Below are positions 26,394-35,344 of a stretch of DNA of 64,000 nucleotides, piece after piece (the first letter of the stretch is position 1; each line of letters starts with the position of its first letter). The notes under the pieces are model-generated. The model saw only the letters and a list, made by a program, of their open reading frames with translations. It did no database searches and was not told the origin of the DNA. This stretch comes from Neomicrococcus lactis. Lineage in GTDB: Bacteria > Actinomycetota > Actinomycetes > Actinomycetales > Micrococcaceae. The stretch is taken from NCBI RefSeq assembly GCF_014200305.1, contig NZ_JACHBL010000001.1:2294001-2358000 (forward strand). Reading direction: 5' to 3'. Both the position numbers and the translations under genes were made by a program.

Positions 26394-27014
26394 TTAATTA
26401 TTGGTTTGATTCCACTCGTCCACAGTGAGCCGGTCGAACGCAAAGATCTCGCCGAGACCTGCCCATTCGTTCGCGCCCAGACGGGATACGGGATCGAGAA
26501 GCCCGGGAATCGGATGCCGTCGTTCGTTGAAGAGGTCGCTGTTGACGGCAAAATGACGCACTCTTCCAAAGGCCATATATCCGTTACCCATCTGGAGAAC
26601 TTGTTCCAGCACGCACTCAATGACCGCCGGTGACTGAGCAACGCGAGGTGGTTTGACCGTCTTTGACGGTTCCATGGCGATGCCCACCTTCTCGAACTCG
26701 CTGATGCCGTGTTCAAACGGTGTTGCGCTCAGATTCACTTGATCCCTGAGCTCGGTGGTCGCGACGTTGAGAACGAACTCCCCGGTCTCCTCGATGTTCC
26801 GCAACGAATCCTTCCGCGCCGTAGATGTGAACTGAACAATGCCCGGTTCGGACGAAACAACGGAGAAGAAGGAATGTGGGGCAAGGTTTGGAACCCCTGC
26901 GGAGTCGATAGTGGAGACCCAAGCGATGGGACGCGGGATGACCAGAGACGTCAGAAGTTTGTACACTTCTCGACTCGTCAAAGACTCAACAGGTATCTCA
27001 TCCCGCTCCGTCAT
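26394..27014 (-). CDS. Flavin reductase family (FMN-binding split barrel) protein
   Basis: 206 residues. PRPIAWVSTIDSAGVPNLAP followed by HSFFSVVSSEPGIVQF and KDSLRNIEETGEFVLNV are typical of flavin-reductase-like split-barrel proteins (PF01613). Likely binds FMN. Its ATG overlaps the stop of the upstream aminotransferase (ATGA), so they are coupled. It is the last gene of the minus-strand operon. Partner monooxygenase not evident. Confidence 0.82.
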   Translation of the reverse strand: MTERDEIPVESLTSREVYKLLTSLVIPRPIAWVSTIDSAGVPNLAPHSFFSVVSSEPGIVQFTSTARKDSLRNIEETGEFVLNVATTELRDQVNLSATPFEHGISEFEKVGIAMEPSKTVKPPRVAQSPAVIECVLEQVLQMGNGYMAFGRVRHFAVNSDLFNERRHPIPGLLDPVSRLGANEWAGLGEIFAFDRLTVDEWNQTNN

Positions 27015-28252
27015 GACGCGGCGGCCCCTTCGGCGGCCGCAATCGCCTGGATCAGCACAGGAGCAAGCCGCTTGACTCCTTCACGAATGCTTTCTTCGTC
27101 CACGGCGCTAAAGGCGAGACGTAGCTTGTTGGGGTTTTCCTGAGTTGGCGAGAACGCGGCTCCGGGAATGAAAACAACGCCAGCCTCGATGCCAGTGTGC
27201 AGCAGCGGGTACGTATCCACTCCTTCGGGAAGCGTCAGCCACACAAAGAAGCCGCCTTCGGGGACAGTCCACGAAATGCTCTCAGGCATGAACTCTTCAA
27301 GAGCGGCGATCATTGCAGCACAACGCTTCGCGTAGAGCTCGCGGTACGTGGCAACCTGCCCCTTCCAGTCGTGATTTTCCAGATAGGAAGTCACCAGCAT
27401 TTGGTTCAGGGTGGGCGGGCACAAGATTACGGCTTCGTTTGCGAGGTAGAAGCGTCGCTGGAATCGCTCTGGAACAAGGGCCCAGCCCACGCGAAGCCCT
27501 GGAGCGAAGATCTTGGAGAAGCTACCGAGGTAGAGCACGTCTTCAGGATTGTCGGCTCGCATGGGGCGGTTGAATTCGCCCTCGAACTTGAGCATGCCGT
27601 AGGGATTGTCCTCAATCACCAAGAGGCCCTCTTGCTTACAGATGTTCACAATCTGCTGACGCCGCTCGGCGGACAAAGTAATGCCCGAGGGATTGTTGAA
27701 GCTAGGGATCGTATAGAGCAGCTTGACCGTCTTGCCTTCAGCGCGCAACGCGACGATGGCTTCTTGGAGGGCCTCTGGAACCAGACCGTGCTCGTCAACG
27801 CGAACAGGGTGGACCGCCACTTGGTTGGCTTCAAAGGTGTTCAATGCACCCACGTAGGTGGGGTCCTCGCAAAGCACCACGTCGTGCGGATCGCAGAAGA
27901 CTTTGCAGGTGATGTCCAGCGCGGACTGGCTGCCGGCGGTCACCACAACGTTCTCGGGAGAAGCATCGAGGATAAATTCTTCAGCCATGACGTGGCAGAT
28001 AGCTTCGCGAAGTTCTGAGGTGCCCTGGCCATTGCCGTACTGAAGTGCCGTCATGCCCTCTTGCGCAAGGATGTCGTGCGCAAGAGTTCCGAGCTTTTCA
28101 AGAGGCAGCGACTGGAGGTACGGATTTCCGCCAGCGAGCGAGACGAGACCTTCACGCATCGAGATATCAAAGACATCACGGACCGCGGATTGCTTGATAT
28201 TCGCGGCACGCGCGGAGTAAAGGCAATCGAGCTCTGGTGTTGCTTTGTTCAT
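27011..28252 (-). CDS. PLP-dependent aminotransferase (2-aminoadipate/MocR-type fold)
   Basis: 413 residues. VSLAGGNPYLQSLPLEKLG at the N-terminus and LQYGNGQGTSELREAI resemble LysN/2-aminoadipate aminotransferases. SFNNPSGIT, IEDNPYGML and the PLP lysine in YLGSFSKIFAPGLRVGW complete the site. There is no attached GntR domain. The ATG at 28252 overlaps the stop of the upstream HTH gene by one base (TAATG). Substrate uncertain. Confidence 0.87.
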   Translation of the reverse strand: MNKATPELDCLYSARAANIKQSAVRDVFDISMREGLVSLAGGNPYLQSLPLEKLGTLAHDILAQEGMTALQYGNGQGTSELREAICHVMAEEFILDASPENVVVTAGSQSALDITCKVFCDPHDVVLCEDPTYVGALNTFEANQVAVHPVRVDEHGLVPEALQEAIVALRAEGKTVKLLYTIPSFNNPSGITLSAERRQQIVNICKQEGLLVIEDNPYGMLKFEGEFNRPMRADNPEDVLYLGSFSKIFAPGLRVGWALVPERFQRRFYLANEAVILCPPTLNQMLVTSYLENHDWKGQVATYRELYAKRCAAMIAALEEFMPESISWTVPEGGFFVWLTLPEGVDTYPLLHTGIEAGVVFIPGAAFSPTQENPNKLRLAFSAVDEESIREGVKRLAPVLIQAIAAAEGAAAS

Positions 28253-28647
28253 TACTTTCCTTTGTCGCTGAGGTGTGACCTGCTGGCAAGCCATGCCATG
28301 ACATCCGCCGGTTTAATACGCCGATGGGTGCCCCGATATTCGACGGGGATTTCTCCCTTGTCTGTGAGCTGGCGCATATAAGTATGCGAGATCCCAGCCA
28401 GTTTTGCCGCTTCTGAGGTGTTGAGGAATTCTTCGTTGGTGCTCACGGTGATGGAATCGCCTCGGGAGAGGCGCCGGAGAACGTCCTGAACGGCGACCAC
28501 GGCCTCAGTTGGCAGCTTTACGGCGGTGCCATCCACAAAGACCGTGGCGTCGTCAGAGTCGGCCAGCGCCTTGGCCAGCCGATCGGCGGCGGCGGCGTTC
28601 AGAGGCGCGAAGGTTGCGGGCTGATTGGCATGGGATTTTTCGCTCAT
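28252..28647 (-). CDS. Excisionase-family helix-turn-helix DNA-binding protein
   Basis: 131 residues. The C-terminal half holds a MerR/excisionase-like HTH: FLNTSEAAKLAGISHTYMRQ, then GEIPVEYRGTHRRIKPADVM. The N-terminal half (ADRLAKALADSDDATVFVDG) resembles that of actinobacterial antitoxin-type excisionases, but no PIN or other toxin follows. Instead it is coupled to the aminotransferase by TAATG. The ATG at 28647 is chosen because the further-upstream frame overlaps GH1. May regulate its own operon (inference). Confidence 0.75.
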   Translation of the reverse strand: MSEKSHANQPATFAPLNAAAADRLAKALADSDDATVFVDGTAVKLPTEAVVAVQDVLRRLSRGDSITVSTNEEFLNTSEAAKLAGISHTYMRQLTDKGEIPVEYRGTHRRIKPADVMAWLASRSHLSDKGK

Positions 28648-28660
28648 GATGTCTACGAGT

Positions 28661-30118
28661 CTAGGCGCTGGGCTGCTGGGATTGTCGGGCACGTTGAACA
28701 TCGCGCACCCACGAGTAGCTCGCCTTTGGCGTTCGTTCCAACGAGATGCGATCCACATGCACCAGTCCAAATTTTTGACGGTACCCGGCCGCCCATTCCC
28801 AGTTGTCTACCAAGGACCAGATGAAGTATCCGCCGACGTTCACGCCCTCGGCGACGCCACCCGCTGAGGTGGTCGCGAAAAGCGTGCGAAGGTGATCCTG
28901 CAAGTATTCGATTCTGTTGTGATCTTCTACCCGTCCACGGTCTGGATCCGGAGATTCTTCAAAACTCACGCCGCCTTCGGTGATGAGTAGCGGCGGCAGA
29001 TTGGGGTAGCGGTCGCGCATGCGGCTCAGCATCACCCCAAGATATTCGGGGGCAATGGGCCAGCCGTAAGCGGTCATGTCCCGGTCTGGCCACTCGGCTT
29101 GATGTACAGGGGTCGGCAACGGTACCGGCGAGGGATCTTGTCCGTTGGGGATGAGCATGCTCGCAGGAACTGGTCCGTCCGGGCCGGGGCCGGACGCAAT
29201 CTTGGTAGGCATGTAGTAGTTCAGCCCATAGAAATCCAGGGGAGTGCTAATGATCTCCAAGTCGCCATCGTGGATGGTCGCACCCATGAGTTCGGTCAGT
29301 TTTTCGATGCCCCAGGGGTACTCGCCCTTCAGCACGGGATCGGCGAAAAGCCAGTTGTAAGCAACGTCCACAATCGCGGCACCGGCCGTGGCCAATGGGT
29401 CTTTCTCGGAGGCAGGCACCACTGGTGAGTGCACATTGGACATCCCGATCTTCCCGCGCACACTAGCATCGCGAAGTGCCTGAACGGCCATGCCGTGCGC
29501 TAAAAGGAGGTGATGCGCGGCTGGCAAAGCTTTCAAACCGGCGTTGCGCGCAGGCGCGTGAAGCTCGGACGCGTACCCGTTTCCCACCACTGTGGCCGGC
29601 TCGTTGATGGTGCACCAGTAGTCCACTAGATCGCCGAACTCTTGACCCATGAACGCCGCGTAGTCAGCAAAAGCGGTCGCGGTATCTCGTGACAACCAAC
29701 CGTCGCCGGTTTCGAGATACGCCGGGGTGTCCCAATGGAACAGAGTCAGAACGGACGTAATTCCGGCGTCGGACAGCTCCTGCAACAGGCGCCGGTAAAA
29801 GTCCACGCCGGCCGGATTGGGTGCGCCTCCGGGCTCGGGGAAGATCCGGGACCAAGACACCGAGAAGCGGTAGGCATCCAGGCCCGCCTCGCGCATGAGA
29901 GCAACGTCCTGGGGCATGCGGTTGTAATGGTCCACCGCGTTGCGAGCATCGGATCCATCGACCGCTTTCGAGGGGTCGCCAAGCCAGGCATCCCACGTTG
30001 AGGGTGTTCTGCCGTCCTGCTCAACGGCGCCCTCAATTTGAAAAGCGCTGGTGGCTGTTCCTACAAGGAAGTTTGGTGGAATCTCGGCGGCAAAGTCCGC
30101 TGCATCCGCAATGTTCAC
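28661..30118 (-). CDS. Glycoside hydrolase family 1 beta-glucosidase
   Basis: 485 residues, full GH1 length. N-terminal PPNFLVGTATSAFQIEGA, acid/base Glu173 in WCTINEP, nucleophile in LLITEGGVSF (the usual TENG is replaced by TEGG, keeping the Glu), and the C-terminal GYFIWSLVDNWEWAAGY. Hydrolyses beta-linked glucosides in the cytosol; no signal peptide. GTG start overlapping the stop of the HNH gene (GTGA), an unusual coupling. Confidence 0.93.
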   Translation of the reverse strand: MNIADAADFAAEIPPNFLVGTATSAFQIEGAVEQDGRTPSTWDAWLGDPSKAVDGSDARNAVDHYNRMPQDVALMREAGLDAYRFSVSWSRIFPEPGGAPNPAGVDFYRRLLQELSDAGITSVLTLFHWDTPAYLETGDGWLSRDTATAFADYAAFMGQEFGDLVDYWCTINEPATVVGNGYASELHAPARNAGLKALPAAHHLLLAHGMAVQALRDASVRGKIGMSNVHSPVVPASEKDPLATAGAAIVDVAYNWLFADPVLKGEYPWGIEKLTELMGATIHDGDLEIISTPLDFYGLNYYMPTKIASGPGPDGPVPASMLIPNGQDPSPVPLPTPVHQAEWPDRDMTAYGWPIAPEYLGVMLSRMRDRYPNLPPLLITEGGVSFEESPDPDRGRVEDHNRIEYLQDHLRTLFATTSAGGVAEGVNVGGYFIWSLVDNWEWAAGYRQKFGLVHVDRISLERTPKASYSWVRDVQRARQSQQPSA

Positions 30119-31677
30119 AGGCTCATTCTGCAGGAATCACCAGTGAAGGTCACGTGGGCGTCAACACGCGGACCACACAAGAGAGACTGAGAGACGTCCC
30201 GGGCTTCGTCCCCGAACATTCCTGGCGGTTCCGGCGCAATGGATAAGTAGCGATGCCCGGTAGGCGTGGTGGTAGCAACGCTGTGCCGACCACCGGGAAC
30301 CACACTGCTGGACCACCCGGCTTGTTGCTTGACGTAGTTGCAGGCCTCGCACATTCCCTGCCCGTTCTCCACGGTGGTTAGGCCGCCCTCCGCCCAGCCC
30401 ACCACGTGGTCCGTGTGCCGGATGGATGCATCACACCACGTCGTCGCACAGCTCGCGTCCCGCAGCTCAATGAATCGCTTGAGCCCTGACGGGAAGATGC
30501 GTGCGCGGGATTCCAATCCCACCAAATCACCGGTGGACGGCGCTGTGAACACGCGGCGGATCATGAGCCTCGAATCGGCGGAGGCTCGCTCCACAATTTC
30601 ACGGGCCACATCGGCTGGCAGCGTGCCATAACCGGCCAGGTGTGCGGGTTCCGAATCCCCGGAGAACAGCGTCCGTTCCGTCATCACAAGCTGAACTTCT
30701 ACAGAGTGAGGCGGAGTCAGCGCACCTTCGCCGGTGTGCGGGCCGCCCACCACAAGGTCCAGCAGAAGATCCGCCATGATGGCCCCGAGCGCCCGGTTCC
30801 CATTGTTGGGCCCGGTCAGGACCTTGCTCGCAGATTTGGACAACGCGTTGAAGATCGCGGCGCCGTCTTGGGCTGGCACAATCGCTGTCAGTTGCGCCAT
30901 TCCGTCGTCGAGGGGCTGCAAGGTGACGTGACGGTTCTTCTCGGCAGTACGACGACGCTTGGCTGCGGCTAGTCGGTCAACTCCCTGAGCGTGATCGGCG
31001 GCTAGAGCGCGCAGATCGCGGGAACCCAAGTGTGCGATCTTCTGAGGATCGCCGCACACCAACTCATCAACCTCGGCTCGCGCATCCGAAGACAGTGGAG
31101 CTGTGGTCAGGTAGACCGCTTCGCAGCGCTCGCGGTTTAAGACTCCACTGGCCAAGGCCTCGAAAGTTCGGGGCATGTCATCGACCACCGCCAACGCCAC
31201 CTCCAAGGCACGAGCGCCTCGGTATCGCGGTTCTTTCTGTGCTAACGCGATCTCGGCCTCGAGGCTCTTTGTAGCGGATTCGCCTAACCTCTGCGGGGTG
31301 GCTGCGTCCGCAGTTTCATCGGCGAGGGAAGGGGCTGCGAACGGGTCGTTTGACGGCCCTTCGGAACCCGGTAGGGGCGGAACGCTCGAGAGCGAAGACG
31401 CGCGAACCGCATGCAGACTATGGATGGTGCGCATTTCGAACGCATCCGCGGCAGCCCGAAGCGCGGATAGCGCTCGCAGCATGTCCACGCATTCGGTTTC
31501 ACACGCGAGCTGTCCGGCGCTTCCTGAATCGCGGCCGGAAGGCTCGCTCCCCAACGCGGCGCTCGCAAGAACCGCGGTAAGCGCCGCAATTTCGGAACTA
31601 GTCCCAACAGAAACAGCAAGCACTCCCGCCGGTTCCTTCGCCTCCGGTGTCACCCGGGCTCCTTCATCAATGTCCAT
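30115..31677 (-). CDS. HNH endonuclease with DUF222 (13E12-repeat family)
   Basis: About 520 residues. A long DUF222 region is followed by the C-terminal HNH nuclease: RHTDHVVGWAEGGLTTVENG then MCEACNYVKQ (His-Asp-His, Asn, Cys-x2-Cys). The family is abundant and repetitive in actinobacteria. The start is uncertain: ATG 31677, or the in-frame GTG at 31653 with AAGGAG seven bases before it. Overlaps the GH1 start by four bases. Confidence 0.85.
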   Translation of the reverse strand: MDIDEGARVTPEAKEPAGVLAVSVGTSSEIAALTAVLASAALGSEPSGRDSGSAGQLACETECVDMLRALSALRAAADAFEMRTIHSLHAVRASSLSSVPPLPGSEGPSNDPFAAPSLADETADAATPQRLGESATKSLEAEIALAQKEPRYRGARALEVALAVVDDMPRTFEALASGVLNRERCEAVYLTTAPLSSDARAEVDELVCGDPQKIAHLGSRDLRALAADHAQGVDRLAAAKRRRTAEKNRHVTLQPLDDGMAQLTAIVPAQDGAAIFNALSKSASKVLTGPNNGNRALGAIMADLLLDLVVGGPHTGEGALTPPHSVEVQLVMTERTLFSGDSEPAHLAGYGTLPADVAREIVERASADSRLMIRRVFTAPSTGDLVGLESRARIFPSGLKRFIELRDASCATTWCDASIRHTDHVVGWAEGGLTTVENGQGMCEACNYVKQQAGWSSSVVPGGRHSVATTTPTGHRYLSIAPEPPGMFGDEARDVSQSLLCGPRVDAHVTFTGDSCRMSL

Positions 31678-31884
31678 GCCCTCCACGCTAGGCACCCACC
31701 CACATAGCAACCCCCGGCAAAGCCGCAATTGTGGATAAGCAAGCCCATTTAGCGCCATCACGCCAACCTGTGCGTTCTTTCCATCACCAATTCATTCAAA
31801 AAAGGACCCTCAAAATGCCTGATTCGCCACAACCACTATGAACAAAAGCGCCAAGCACCCATTCAGGTGGATAGGCTGGAACAC

Positions 31885-32730
31885 ATGGCATTTCGTAACC
31901 GACGCGCAGCAGCTCTTCCCGCAAAACTTTCTCGCTCCTGGCTTCTTGTCAACGCCTCGAAGCCGGAACTTTTCGCACCAGCTCTCGCGTCTGAAGCGGA
32001 TTCCGTGATTTTTGACCTCGAGGCAAGCGTTCCCGAGGAGAAGAAAGTTGAAGCTCGCGCGGCTGTTGTCGAGGCGCTCAACACGGGCATGACCGCATGG
32101 GTGCGCGTCAACATTCCTGACACGGATGATTGGGCGACGGACCTTGCGGACCTCAGCTCCGCGAAGGGTTTGCGCGGCGTGATGCTCGCTCAGACTGAGA
32201 AGCCAGAGCAGGTTGCCTACACCGCCATGCGTTTGCGCGCAGGTATCCCGGTTCTCGCGCTGATCGAGTCTGCACTGGGCATCGAGAACGCCACCGCAAT
32301 CGCTAGCGCGCCTGGCACCTTCCGCTTGGCTTTCGGTACCAACGATTTCCGTAAGGACACCGGCGTTGGCGATGACCCGCTGGCTCTTGCGTATGCCCGC
32401 GGCAAGCTCGTGGTCGCTTCCCGCGTTGGCCGCCTCCCGGGCGCCATCGATGGCCCGGCTGCTGTTACCGCCGCAACCGGCGAGGTAGTCGAGGAGTGCA
32501 AGACCACCGCTCAGATGGGCATGACCGGAAAGCTTGCCTTGGCAATCGAGCACGCGGATGCCGTGAACAAGGGTCTGTCCCCGAGCGACGACGAGCTCAA
32601 GTGGGCACAGCAGATGCTCGAGGCACACGCGGCCGGCGCCGAGGTCGGGGACGGTTCCTACCTGCCGCGTCTGGCTCGCGCTCAGAAGATCGCGGGCCTC
32701 GCGGACTCGTACGGCCTCTGGAACGCCTAA
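31885..32730 (+). CDS. CoA ester lyase of the HpcH/HpaI aldolase/citrate lyase beta family
   Basis: 281 residues. SRSWLLVNASKPELF, DSVIFDLEASVPEEKKVEAR (metal-binding Asp/Glu region), ALIESALGIENATAIA and LAFGTNDFRKDTG place it with CitE-like aldolases/lyases acting on CoA esters such as malyl- or citramalyl-CoA. The in-frame GTG at 31867 is less likely than ATG 31885. It stands at the edge of the aromatic-catabolism island. Confidence 0.87.
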   Translation: MAFRNRRAAALPAKLSRSWLLVNASKPELFAPALASEADSVIFDLEASVPEEKKVEARAAVVEALNTGMTAWVRVNIPDTDDWATDLADLSSAKGLRGVMLAQTEKPEQVAYTAMRLRAGIPVLALIESALGIENATAIASAPGTFRLAFGTNDFRKDTGVGDDPLALAYARGKLVVASRVGRLPGAIDGPAAVTAATGEVVEECKTTAQMGMTGKLALAIEHADAVNKGLSPSDDELKWAQQMLEAHAAGAEVGDGSYLPRLARAQKIAGLADSYGLWNA

Positions 32731-32748
32731 ATTTCCGTTTCTTTCTGA

Positions 32749-32765
32749 GTACGACGACGCAGCTC
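32749..32765 (-). repeat. Dispersed motif, copy 7 (intergenic)
   Basis: GAGCTGCGTCGTCGTAC followed by TCAGAAAGAAACGG on the minus strand, just beyond the CoA ester lyase gene. Confidence 0.65.
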
Positions 32766-33351
32766 AGCTTTCTCTGTGACCCTCCGGTCGCCAGTGGGCT
32801 GGGGGATCTTCGCCGACGCGACCATCGATTGACTCGCGGATGAGATCTGCGTGACCGGTGTGCCGACCGTACTCTTCAATGAGATCGCAGATGATGCGTC
32901 GCAGGGTCACTGTGGTTCCCCACGTCTCGCTGAGAAAGATGGGCTGGTCTAACCCATCTTTCTCGATGGCTTCCGCAAGAACCGAGCGCGAACGCAATAC
33001 AGCGGCGTCGTAATTCTCGTAGAGAGCCGCGGGGGAGTCCTCAGCCGCAGAGGTGAACGGCCAATCATGATCTTCAAGCGACGCCCATGGCTCGCCGGGG
33101 TTGCTGCCGAAGAGATCCCACGTAGCCTTCACCGTCTCGGCGCCAGTCAGGTGCTTGAGTAGGCCGCCAATCGTCAGCGCAGAAGGGCCCAAGCGCGTGG
33201 CCAATTGCTCGGCCGTGAGGCCGCCGGCCTTCCATCGGAAGGTTGCGCGCAATCGATCCAAAGCGCCCAACAGGTGCTCCGCTTCGGTGCCCGCAAGTGG
33301 CGGCTCCCAAGGGTTTTCGCTGTCGTCTCCTTCGTACCAAGTAGCTGTCAT
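32764..33351 (-). CDS. DinB/DUF664 family protein
   Basis: 195 residues. A four-helix DinB-like bundle: RLRATFRWKAGGLTAEQLAT, LTIGGLLKHLTGAE (first His ligand), RRIICDLIEEYGRHTGHADL (two more His). The H...HxxxH-type metal site is the family hallmark. Members include mycothiol-dependent enzymes; the reaction here is unknown. A degenerate motif copy (33001-33016, AGCGGCGTCGTAATTC) lies inside. Confidence 0.85.
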   Translation of the reverse strand: MTATWYEGDDSENPWEPPLAGTEAEHLLGALDRLRATFRWKAGGLTAEQLATRLGPSALTIGGLLKHLTGAETVKATWDLFGSNPGEPWASLEDHDWPFTSAAEDSPAALYENYDAAVLRSRSVLAEAIEKDGLDQPIFLSETWGTTVTLRRIICDLIEEYGRHTGHADLIRESIDGRVGEDPPAHWRPEGHRES

Positions 33352-33418
33352 GAGGACACGCTACAGCAGGGCGGAGACCCCCGTGAGATGAGCCCCTGCG
33401 AGATGAGGCTCGCGAGGC

Positions 33419-34276
33419 CTAGACCCCGCGAGCCTTGAGCCAGCTCGTGATGACCTTGTTGAACTCGTCCGCGCGTTCCACCTGGGACCAGTGGCCGCAC
33501 TGGCTGAAGATGTGAGCGTCGGAATTTGGGATGATGTTGAGGATTTCCCACGTGCGGGAGACCGGGATGACAACGTCCTGGACGCCGTGGATCAGGAGGA
33601 CGGGAACCTCGAGCTTGGAAAGCACGTCGAAGTCCAACGGAAGTTCAATACGGTCGCGGTCGCGGGCCTCAACAACTTCCTTGAGACGATCCGAGGCGGT
33701 GTCGTTCAAAGCCGACGCGTAGCGCAGCTTCACGAGCTCATCCGTGACGAGGGACTTGTCCACCACGAAGAGTTCGAGGGTGTTGCGGATGCCTTCTTCA
33801 GTCAGCTGCGGGTTGGAGTGACCCTTGAGAGCGCCCGTGAGCTTAGCTCCGCCGGTCCCCATCGAGATGATGCCCAAGAGGCGCTCCGGGAAATCGATGG
33901 CGAACTGGAAAGCCAGCCATCCACCCAAAGAGTTGCCCACAATCCAGGTCTTCTCGATGCCCAAAGCATCCAGAACGCGCACCGCGTGGCGAACCCATTC
34001 CTTGATGCCGTACTCGGTGCCCTCGGCAACTACGGACTGGCCGTATCCGATCGAGTCGATCGCAATGCAGCGTCCCACCTTGGACAGCTCAGGCAAGTTC
34101 AGCCACCAGTTCGCGGCAGCAGTCACGCCCGTGCCGGAGCCGTGGAGGAAGAGGATCGGGGCGCCTTCGCCCACCTCGTGGTAGTGCGTCAGCTCGCCGG
34201 GAGCGGTCTCCAGCCACTTGTCTTCGATGCCGAAGAACTTATCCGTGGTGTATTCCGGAATGGCAACCGTGCTCAT
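33419..34276 (-). CDS. Alpha/beta hydrolase, meta-cleavage product (C-C bond) hydrolase type
   Basis: 285 residues. FLHGSGTGVTAAANWWLNLP is the oxyanion region typical of BphD/HsaD/MhpC-type hydrolases. The nucleophile elbow is IVGNSLGGWLA, the acid is in IHGVQDVVIPV and the His in FSQCGHWSQVERADEFN. Known members split 2-hydroxy-6-oxo-dienoates after extradiol ring cleavage. Next to a FAH-family enzyme, a lactonase and a hydroxylase remnant, which supports an aromatic-degradation role. ATG 34276 is preferred over the frame start at 34303. Confidence 0.87.
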   Translation of the reverse strand: MSTVAIPEYTTDKFFGIEDKWLETAPGELTHYHEVGEGAPILFLHGSGTGVTAAANWWLNLPELSKVGRCIAIDSIGYGQSVVAEGTEYGIKEWVRHAVRVLDALGIEKTWIVGNSLGGWLAFQFAIDFPERLLGIISMGTGGAKLTGALKGHSNPQLTEEGIRNTLELFVVDKSLVTDELVKLRYASALNDTASDRLKEVVEARDRDRIELPLDFDVLSKLEVPVLLIHGVQDVVIPVSRTWEILNIIPNSDAHIFSQCGHWSQVERADEFNKVITSWLKARGV

Positions 34277-34444
34277 GAGACTCCTAGGTGTTGATCGAGG
34301 CATTTCTTTCAGCCTAGGGACAACATGAGCACGGCTCTAGTGCGCGTTCCAGAGGACGGCACGATTGGCGAAAACTTCCACGGGGGAAGTTTTCGAGTCC
34401 GGCCTTATTCGGGCTTCGTTCAAAAAGTCCCGCCGAGGAACTTT

Positions 34445-35275
34445 TTACTTGAAAACATTCCTCTGCACGCCGAGACCCTCAATTTCGGTCTCGAGCACAT
34501 CCCCGGCCTTGAGCCACGGATGGCGTCCCTCAGCATTTCGGCGACCCAGTGCCACGCCCGCCGGCGTACCGGTCAGGATCAAGTCGCCGGGGCGCAAGCG
34601 AACCAACGTAGAGCAGTAAGCAACCAGCGCAGCCGGCGAAAACACCAGATCAGCCGTGGAATCCTCCTGCACCACTTCACCGTTCACACGCGTGACAATC
34701 CGCGCGCCAACTTCAAATTCTTCCGGCGAAACCAAGTACGGCCCCACGGGCGTCGCGGAGTCCCAGCACTTGCCCTGGGTCCACTCGGGCGTTCGGCCCT
34801 GGTAGCCGCGCATGGAAACGTCGTTGGACACGGCGTAACCGGCGATCGCTTCCAGAGCATCAGCCTCGGACAACCGGCGCCCACCTGCACCAATCACAAT
34901 CGCGAGCTCACCCTCCCAATCAATGCGGTGATCCTCGGCAGGAATCTCGATCTCATCCTGAGGACCGCACAACGAATCGGCGAACTTCGTGAAGATCGTG
35001 GGGAACTTTGGCACTTCATTACCGGTTTCGGCGATGTGGTTGCGGTAGTTCAAACCAATGCAAAAGACCTTGGAAGGAGAAGTCACCAGCGTCGCAAACG
35101 AAGCAGAAGACAAGGGAATGGAAGCTAAACGCTCCACCGAATCCACGGATTGACCGCTCGCAAGGAAAGCGCCAACGTCGGCGAACCCGGAAAGCTCAGT
35201 GGCGGCGTCGTTCTCAATAATGGCGGCGAAAGTGTCCGCAGGGTTGCCGTCTCGGCGAAGCGTTGCAAGTCTCAT
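34445..35275 (-). CDS. Fumarylacetoacetate hydrolase family protein
   Basis: 276 residues. VFCIGLNYRNHIAETGNEVP then FPTIFTKFADSL, the metal-binding Glu/Asp in DWEGELAIVIG, NDVSMRGYQ and the C-terminal LRPGDLILTGTPAGVALG. Family members include hydratases, isomerases and decarboxylases of homoprotocatechuate and other meta pathways. The start is 70 bases from a divergent lactonase gene. A motif copy at 35197-35213 lies in its N-terminal codons on the opposite strand. Confidence 0.88.
   Translation of the reverse strand: MRLATLRRDGNPADTFAAIIENDAATELSGFADVGAFLASGQSVDSVERLASIPLSSASFATLVTSPSKVFCIGLNYRNHIAETGNEVPKFPTIFTKFADSLCGPQDEIEIPAEDHRIDWEGELAIVIGAGGRRLSEADALEAIAGYAVSNDVSMRGYQGRTPEWTQGKCWDSATPVGPYLVSPEEFEVGARIVTRVNGEVVQEDSTADLVFSPAALVAYCSTLVRLRPGDLILTGTPAGVALGRRNAEGRHPWLKAGDVLETEIEGLGVQRNVFK
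35197..35213 (+). repeat. Dispersed motif, copy 8
   Basis: CAGTGGCGGCGTCGTTC followed by TCAATAATGGCGGCG; antisense to the FAH-family gene. Confidence 0.65.
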
Positions 35276-35314
35276 ATTGCAACTTCATCACGTTTGCCCC
35301 CGAATTTCAGATAC

Positions 35315-35333
35315 CGTTTCAAACAGTGGAACG
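35315..35333. promoter_or_regulatory. IclR-type candidate operator between FAH and lactonase genes
   Basis: CGTTTCAAACAGTGGAACG is an imperfect palindrome (CGTTnCA-N5-TGnAACG) in the 69-base divergent promoter region. The length and half-site form fit IclR regulators; an IclR gene lies at 38079-38783. Confidence 0.5.
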
Positions 35334-35344
35334 AAAGGGCTGCC

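Noticed and set aside
35150-35344. N-terminal extension of the lactonase frame including a motif copy
   Set aside because: It overlaps the divergent promoter and the FAH gene start, is not conserved, and a good start with ribosome site lies at 35345.
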